Source: Planctomycetota bacterium (lineage in GTDB: Bacteria; Planctomycetota; SZUA-567). From it: 9,282 nt of DNA. Location: contig JAISYD010000199.1 of assembly GCA_031270145.1 (NCBI GenBank), positions 1 through 9,282 on the forward strand, read 5' to 3'. Positions 5,613-9,282 of the stretch are shown piece after piece. The notes under the pieces are model-generated. The model searched no databases and was not told where the DNA came from. It worked only from the letters and a program-made list of their open reading frames with translations. The position numbers were made by a program, and so were the translations under genes. The first letter of the stretch is position 1. Every line of letters begins with the position of its first letter.

Positions 5613-6688
5613 TTTCCAAAAATTCTGTCAAATCCACCGCCCTGGAGGAGCGCGTCAACCTGTCGCGGGACGGTTGGCGGCGCTGTTGCCTCCAAGTCGC
5701 CATGCGCTACAGTCTCCTCCTCCTGTCGATTGCCCTAATCGTGATGTTTTCCCTCACCACCCGTTCCTTCGCCTCCATGCTGACTCTGCAGGCCATCCTG
5801 GCCAGCAAATCTAAAATCGCCCTGCTGGCCCTGGCCGCCACCGTCGCCATGATTGTCGGCAAAATTGATTTGAACGTCGGATTCGGCGTGGTGCTCTGGC
5901 ATATCCTGACCATCACCTTCCAGGTCTGGTACAAAATCCCCTGGCCCGCGGCTTGCCTCCTGGTTCTGCTGATCGCCGCCGTCTACGGGCTGATTAACGG
6001 CGTGCTGGTGGCCTTCGCCGACATCGACAGCTTCGTCGCCACCCTCGGCTCGGGCACAGTGGTTTACGCCCTCGCGCTCTGGCATTCCGGGGGCCGCCAG
6101 ATCGTCGGCAATCTCCCCGACAGCTTCCTCAATATCCACCACACCTCGATTTACGGGGTGCCGATCGCCTTTTTTTATATGTTCGCGGTCGCCGTCGCCC
6201 TTTGGCTAATCACCGAGAACACCCCGGTCGGGCGCTGCATGTACGCCGTCGGCGGCAACCCGGTGGCCGCCAGCCTCAATGGCATCAGGGTGAACAAGTA
6301 CATCATCGGCAGTTTCATCGCCTCGAGCGTCCTCACCGGCTTTGTGGGGATCCTGGTGGCGGCGGAGCAGGGGGTGGGGCAGGCTAGCGTCGGGATGGAT
6401 TTCATGCTGCCGGCCCTGGTGGGGGCCTTCCTCGGCAGCACCACCATCCGCCCGGGCCGGGTCAACGTTTGGGGCACGGTGGTGGGCATCGCCGTCCTGG
6501 CTATCGGCATCGCCGGCATCCAGCAGTTCGGCGGCGCCTTTTGGGTCGAACCGCTTTTCAACGGTTCCACCCTGTTGCTGTCCATCACCCTGGCCGGTTA
6601 TGCCCAACGTCGGCGCATCGCCGGCCTGAAGGCGGTCCACCGCTCGGCCGGTCGGGAGGAAAAGTGCGCGGAAGCTCCGGATGGCTGA
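5609..6688 (+). CDS. Sugar-type ABC importer permease (RbsC/MglC-like)
   Basis: This is a 359-residue inner-membrane permease that would form the channel, probably as a homodimer, for the preceding ATPase. The first 30 or so residues are hydrophilic and basic; about eight to ten hydrophobic segments follow, beginning near residue 34. Family landmarks are MIVGKIDLNVGFG (81-93, variant of the usual GGIDLSVG motif), INGVLVAFADIDSFVATLG (129-147) and VGGNPVAASLNGIRVNKY (214-231), the cytoplasmic loop that contacts the ATPase. The C-terminus ends with a charged, soluble tail of about 25 residues. The ATG overlaps the ATPase stop (ATGA at 5609-5612) and is preceded by GGGAG with a 6-base spacer, so translation is coupled. 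The frame is open further upstream, but that stretch overlaps the ATPase gene and is not part of the protein. Substrate unknown. Confidence 0.9.
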   Translation: MISKNSVKSTALEERVNLSRDGWRRCCLQVAMRYSLLLLSIALIVMFSLTTRSFASMLTLQAILASKSKIALLALAATVAMIVGKIDLNVGFGVVLWHILTITFQVWYKIPWPAACLLVLLIAAVYGLINGVLVAFADIDSFVATLGSGTVVYALALWHSGGRQIVGNLPDSFLNIHHTSIYGVPIAFFYMFAVAVALWLITENTPVGRCMYAVGGNPVAASLNGIRVNKYIIGSFIASSVLTGFVGILVAAEQGVGQASVGMDFMLPALVGAFLGSTTIRPGRVNVWGTVVGIAVLAIGIAGIQQFGGAFWVEPLFNGSTLLLSITLAGYAQRRRIAGLKAVHRSAGREEKCAEAPDG

Positions 6689-6759
6689 GCCGCGGCGCGA
6701 AGAATTGGCTTTTGAATGCTTGGTGTTTTCGTCGTTTTTCTTATTTATGGGAGATCGCC

Positions 6760-7860
6760 ATGCGCACAATGCGGGGAATCGTTTGGTTGCCGATATTGTT
6801 TGCCGTCGCGGGAATGGGCTGGGGGGGCGACGCCTTGGACGCGGCCCGCTCCGAGGTGGACAAGGCCACTCGGCAGAAGACGGCTTGGGACGGCCCGACC
6901 TCCGGCCCCAAGCTGTTGCCGGGGAAGTCGGTCATCTATATCGCCGGCGACATGAAGAACGGCGGCATCCTCGGGGTGCTGGACGGCTTCAAGGAGGCGG
7001 TGGACGCGGCGGGCTGGAGCCTGGACATCCTGGACGGCGGCGGCTCGGTGAAGGATCAGTTGGCCGCCCTCAACCAGGCGATCGCCAAGAAGCCCGACGC
7101 CGTCATCATCGGCGGCTGGAATCCCAATGTGGCCAGGATACCGCTTAAGAAGGCGCGCGAGGAGGGCATCCAACTGGTTGCCTGGCACGCCTGGCCCAGT
7201 CCCGGCCCGTTGCCGGAGTTCGACATCTTCTACAACGTCACCACCGATTCCAACGACGTGGCCAGAGTGGCGGCGCTTTACGCCGTGATCCGGGCCAACG
7301 GCAAGGCCAAGGCGGTCATCTTCACCGACTCGCTGTACCAGATCGCCCTTGACAAGGCGAACGCCATGCGGAGCGTCATTGAGAAGTTCGCCGGCAGCCA
7401 GGTGCTGGAATTCGTCGACACCCCGATTTCCGACACCTCCAACCGCATGCCGCCCATGACCTTCAGCCTGTTGCAGAAATACGGCGACGACTACCAGTAC
7501 TCCTTGGCCATCAACGACATTTATTTCGATTTCATGGCCGCGTCGCTGCGCACCGCCGGCAAAAAGGGCGATGGCGCCCCTTTCAACATTTCCGCCGGCG
7601 ACGGCTCGATAACCGCCTACCAGCGCATTCGCAAGGGCGAGTACCAAGCCGCCACCGTCCCCGAGCCCCTGAACCTCCACGGTTGGCAACTGCTGGACGA
7701 GACTAACCGGGCTCTCGCCGGCCAGCCTCCCTCCGGCTACGTGACGCCGGTGCATCTGGTCACCCCGGAGAACATCCAGTTCGACGGCGGCCCCCGGGAC
7801 ATTTTCGATCCGCAAAACAATTACCGCGGCGAATACAAGAAGATTTGGGGCATACGGTGA
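6760..7860 (+). CDS. Periplasmic sugar-binding protein of the ABC importer
   Basis: This is a periplasmic type I (Peripla_BP_4 / ribose-binding-like) solute-binding protein, 366 residues. It starts MRTMRGIVWLPILFAVAG, a signal peptide with basic start and hydrophobic core to about residue 22. A linker rich in charged residues leads to TAWDGPTSGPKLLPGKSV (41-58) and the first beta strand IYIAG. The two-lobed fold is visible in GVLDGFKEAVDAAGWSLDILDGGG (72-95), NQAIAKKPDAVIIGGW (105-120), NVTTDSNDVARVAALY (159-174), the hinge-side SLAINDIYFDFMA (248-260) and VTPVHLVTPEN (328-338). Tryptophans and aromatics in the cleft regions suit stacking on a sugar ring. ATG 6760 is preceded by GGGAG with a 6-base spacer; an ATG three codons later is a weaker option. 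The 71-base gap after the permease is T-rich near its end without a clear promoter. Substrate unknown. Confidence 0.88.
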   Translation: MRTMRGIVWLPILFAVAGMGWGGDALDAARSEVDKATRQKTAWDGPTSGPKLLPGKSVIYIAGDMKNGGILGVLDGFKEAVDAAGWSLDILDGGGSVKDQLAALNQAIAKKPDAVIIGGWNPNVARIPLKKAREEGIQLVAWHAWPSPGPLPEFDIFYNVTTDSNDVARVAALYAVIRANGKAKAVIFTDSLYQIALDKANAMRSVIEKFAGSQVLEFVDTPISDTSNRMPPMTFSLLQKYGDDYQYSLAINDIYFDFMAASLRTAGKKGDGAPFNISAGDGSITAYQRIRKGEYQAATVPEPLNLHGWQLLDETNRALAGQPPSGYVTPVHLVTPENIQFDGGPRDIFDPQNNYRGEYKKIWGIR

Positions 7861-7877
7861 ATTGAAGGGAGAACCGC

Positions 7878-8798
7878 GTGGGCAAGAATTTTGTGGTTTG
7901 CGACAACCGCTTCAAGGACATCCTGCTGGACGGAAGCGAATTGGAGAAGCTGGTCTCGCCGGCCATTTGGGCCGAGGGTCCGGTATGGCTGCCAGGGGCG
8001 GACGCGGTGCTGTTCAGCGATGTCAAGGGCAACCGCATATTCCGCTGGTCGGAGAGGGACGGGCTGACCCTGTTCCGGAATCCCGCCAATTACAACAACG
8101 GCAACGCGCTTGACCGCCAGGGGCGGCTGGTCAGTTGCGAGCATGGACGGCGCTGCGTCTCCCGCACCGAAAAGGACGGTTCGATTACCGTGCTGGCGGA
8201 CAAGTACGACGGCAAGCGCCTGAATTCCCCCAATGACCTGGTGGTCAAGTCCGATGGCGGCATCTGGTTCACCGATCCGCCCTACGGGATAATTGGCGAC
8301 CAGGAGGGGTACAAATCGGAAAGCCAGGTGATTGGCTGCTGGGTATACCGGCTGGATCCGGAATCCGGGGAACTCTCGATCGCCACGACGGATGTGCAGC
8401 GTCCGAACGGGCTGGCTTTTTCCCCGGATGAATCGATTCTCTACGTGGCGGACATGTCGCTGGTGGATTTTCCCACCCTGGGTCGGCGCCGGATCACCGC
8501 CTACGAGGTGGTGGAGGGGAAGCGCCTCGCCAACGCCCGCAAGCTGGCCGACATCACCCCCGGCATACCGGACGGTTTCCGGGTTGACCGGGAGGGGAGG
8601 ATTTTCACCAGTTCCGACGATGGCATCCAGGTTTTGGCGCCGGACGGGACGCTGCTTGGCAAGATACTGGTTCCGGAGCGGGTGTCCAACTGCACTTTTG
8701 GCGGCAAAAACGAGGATGTCCTGTACATCACCGCCACCACTTCGCTGTACCGCATCCGCTTAACGGCCCGGGGGGTACAATACACGCATTTGCTTTGA
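7878..8798 (+). CDS. SMP-30/gluconolactonase-family lactonase
   Basis: This is a six-bladed beta-propeller hydrolase of the SMP-30/gluconolactonase/LRE family, 306 residues, which typically opens sugar lactones to aldonic acids using a divalent metal ion. Residues aligning with the metal and substrate ligands of characterised members are present: E33 in WAEGPVW, N119 in SPNDLVV, N177 in RPNGLAFSPD and D232 in PDGFRVDREG. The propeller-typical GGIWFTDPPYG (127-137) and ILYVAD (187-192) are also seen. There is no signal peptide, so it should act in the cytoplasm on an imported or internally formed lactone. The start is GTG at 7878, with AGGGAG six bases upstream and a gap of only 17 bases after the binding-protein stop, so it is in the same operon. 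It ends the cassette. Which lactone it hydrolyses cannot be read from the sequence; related enzymes range from gluconolactonase to xylono- and arabinolactonases. Confidence 0.88.
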   Translation: MGKNFVVCDNRFKDILLDGSELEKLVSPAIWAEGPVWLPGADAVLFSDVKGNRIFRWSERDGLTLFRNPANYNNGNALDRQGRLVSCEHGRRCVSRTEKDGSITVLADKYDGKRLNSPNDLVVKSDGGIWFTDPPYGIIGDQEGYKSESQVIGCWVYRLDPESGELSIATTDVQRPNGLAFSPDESILYVADMSLVDFPTLGRRRITAYEVVEGKRLANARKLADITPGIPDGFRVDREGRIFTSSDDGIQVLAPDGTLLGKILVPERVSNCTFGGKNEDVLYITATTSLYRIRLTARGVQYTHLL

Positions 8799-8835
8799 CC
8801 GGGTTGAATGCCCCCCTGCCGCCAATCATTCTGGT

Positions 8836-8887
8836 TTGGGGCGGGGGGGCGGGTCAAAATGCCGCCCCAAGGCGGGATGGTCTTTTT
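8836..8887 (+). terminator. Probable terminator region after the lactonase gene
   Basis: TTGGGGCGG (8836-8844) and CCGCCCCAA (8862-8870) form a perfect 9-bp stem with a 17-base loop. An alternative stem CCGCC/GGCGG uses 8862-8866 and 8871-8875. A run of five T follows at 8883-8887. The T-run starts 7-12 bases after either stem, further than in a textbook intrinsic terminator, so termination is likely from position but the exact structure is uncertain. Confidence 0.45.
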
Positions 8888-8926
8888 AATAATCCCGGCG
8901 CTGGCGGTGTTCTGTCGTATTGCCTC

Positions 8927-8954
8927 TTGCATCCCGCGCCTTCGCGGTTATAAT
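8927..8954 (+). promoter_or_regulatory. Sigma-70-type promoter TTGCAT-N16-TATAAT for tRNA-Arg
   Basis: TTGCAT (8927-8932) and a perfect TATAAT (8949-8954) are 16 bases apart, with transcription predicted to start near 8961, about 30 bases before the tRNA. The bases directly after the -10 box (GGTGCGCG) are G/C-rich, the discriminator composition typical of stable-RNA promoters under stringent control. Confidence 0.75.
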
Positions 8955-8992
8955 GGTGCGCGTTTGGGCCTTGCGTCGTTCCGCCGTTACGG

Positions 8993-9069
<77 letters not shown>

Positions 9070-9102
9070 ATTACAACCAATCTTATTGCAACAAGTTATG
9101 AT

Positions 9103-9121
9103 TTACCTGTGGTAAGTTTTT
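9103..9121 (+). terminator. Weak hairpin plus T-run after tRNA-Arg
   Basis: TTACC-TGT-GGTAA (9103-9115) is followed by G and five T (9117-9121), 34 bases beyond the tRNA. The layout is that of an intrinsic terminator, but the 5-bp stem holds only two G-C pairs, so it would be weak. The same palindrome could be an operator for the reductase gene that begins at 9181. The rest of 9070-9180 is AT-rich without a promoter I can defend. Confidence 0.35.
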
Positions 9122-9180
9122 ATATGGAATTATATCGTTTTTGCTTGTTCCATTGTCGTATGCAAGGAGAGATTAAAGAC

Positions 9181-9282
9181 ATGAAATTACTCGCCATAAA
9201 TGGAAGTCCACGCAAGGGAAAAAATACCGCTCAATTGCTGGAAAAGGTTTGTGCTGGCGCCGCCTCAAAACAGGCGGAAACC
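9181..9282 (+). CDS. Flavodoxin-fold NAD(P)H-dependent FMN reductase-like protein (5' end only)
   Basis: The first 34 codons are present, running off the window edge. The product begins MKLLAINGSPRKGKNTAQLL. A first beta strand is followed by the GSPRKGKNT loop that binds the FMN phosphate in NADPH-dependent FMN reductases and iron-sulfur flavoproteins, then an amphipathic helix (AQLLEKVCAGA). Such proteins transfer electrons through FMN in the cytoplasm and are abundant in anaerobes. The cysteine cluster that would identify an iron-sulfur flavoprotein lies beyond the window, so the subfamily is open. The ATG is preceded by AAGGAG at a rather long 11-base distance. Codons such as TTA, ATA, AAT, GGA and AGT are more frequent here than in the genes upstream. 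Confidence 0.8.
   Translation, partial: MKLLAINGSPRKGKNTAQLLEKVCAGAASKQAET

Noticed and set aside
6469..6759. Open frame extending 97 codons upstream of the binding protein into the permease gene
   Set aside because: It overlaps the permease in another frame and would bury the signal peptide; the ATG at 6760 has a good ribosome binding site.
6745..7815. Long minus-strand open frame (356 codons) opposite the binding-protein gene
   Set aside because: It is an antisense shadow of a GC-rich gene with biased third positions. The plus-strand product has a clear family, signal peptide and ribosome binding site; the antisense product resembles nothing.

Overview
The window is high-GC bacterial DNA from a diderm (Gram-negative) bacterium. 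Two ABC importers with exported periplasmic binding proteins, near-consensus sigma-70 promoters and a tRNA with an encoded CCA support this. The NifU-type Fe-S scaffold and the flavodoxin-fold reductase at the two ends are common in anaerobic Desulfobacterota and related groups. The glutamate transporter closely resembles the proteobacterial GltIJKL. I cannot name the genus.

Layout. Positions 1-210 hold the 3' end of an Fe-S cluster scaffold gene (nifU/iscU type). Positions 211-361 are non-coding and contain a perfect 13-bp stem-loop. On the minus strand at 362-532 lies a very basic 56-codon gene with its own strong promoter (625-652). Positions 671-3747, also minus strand, are a complete gltI-gltJ-gltK-gltL operon for glutamate/aspartate uptake, driven by a TTGACT-N17-TATATT promoter at 3862-3890. 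The divergent intergenic region 3748-4067 holds this promoter, a plus-strand promoter (3930-3958) and several small inverted repeats. Positions 4068-8798, plus strand, are a four-gene cassette: fused sugar-type ATPase, RbsC-like permease, periplasmic sugar-binding protein and a cytoplasmic SMP-30/gluconolactonase-family lactonase. A non-canonical terminator region (8836-8887) is followed by the promoter and gene of tRNA-Arg(CCT) at 8993-9069. The sequence then becomes AT-rich, and the window ends in the first 34 codons of a flavodoxin-fold NAD(P)H-dependent FMN reductase-like gene.

How the genes work together. GltI captures acidic amino acids in the periplasm, GltJ/GltK form the membrane channel and GltL supplies ATP hydrolysis. 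In the divergent cassette the binding protein, permease and fused ATPase would import a sugar-like compound, and the lactonase, which lacks a signal peptide, would open a sugar lactone in the cytoplasm. No dehydrogenase, kinase, dehydratase or regulator for this pathway is inside the window, so the substrate cannot be named.

I found no CRISPR array, insertion sequence, transposase, defence system or phage gene. The items most worth following up are the small basic gene, the uncharacterised sugar/lactone cassette with its asymmetric ATPase, and the composition change after the tRNA.
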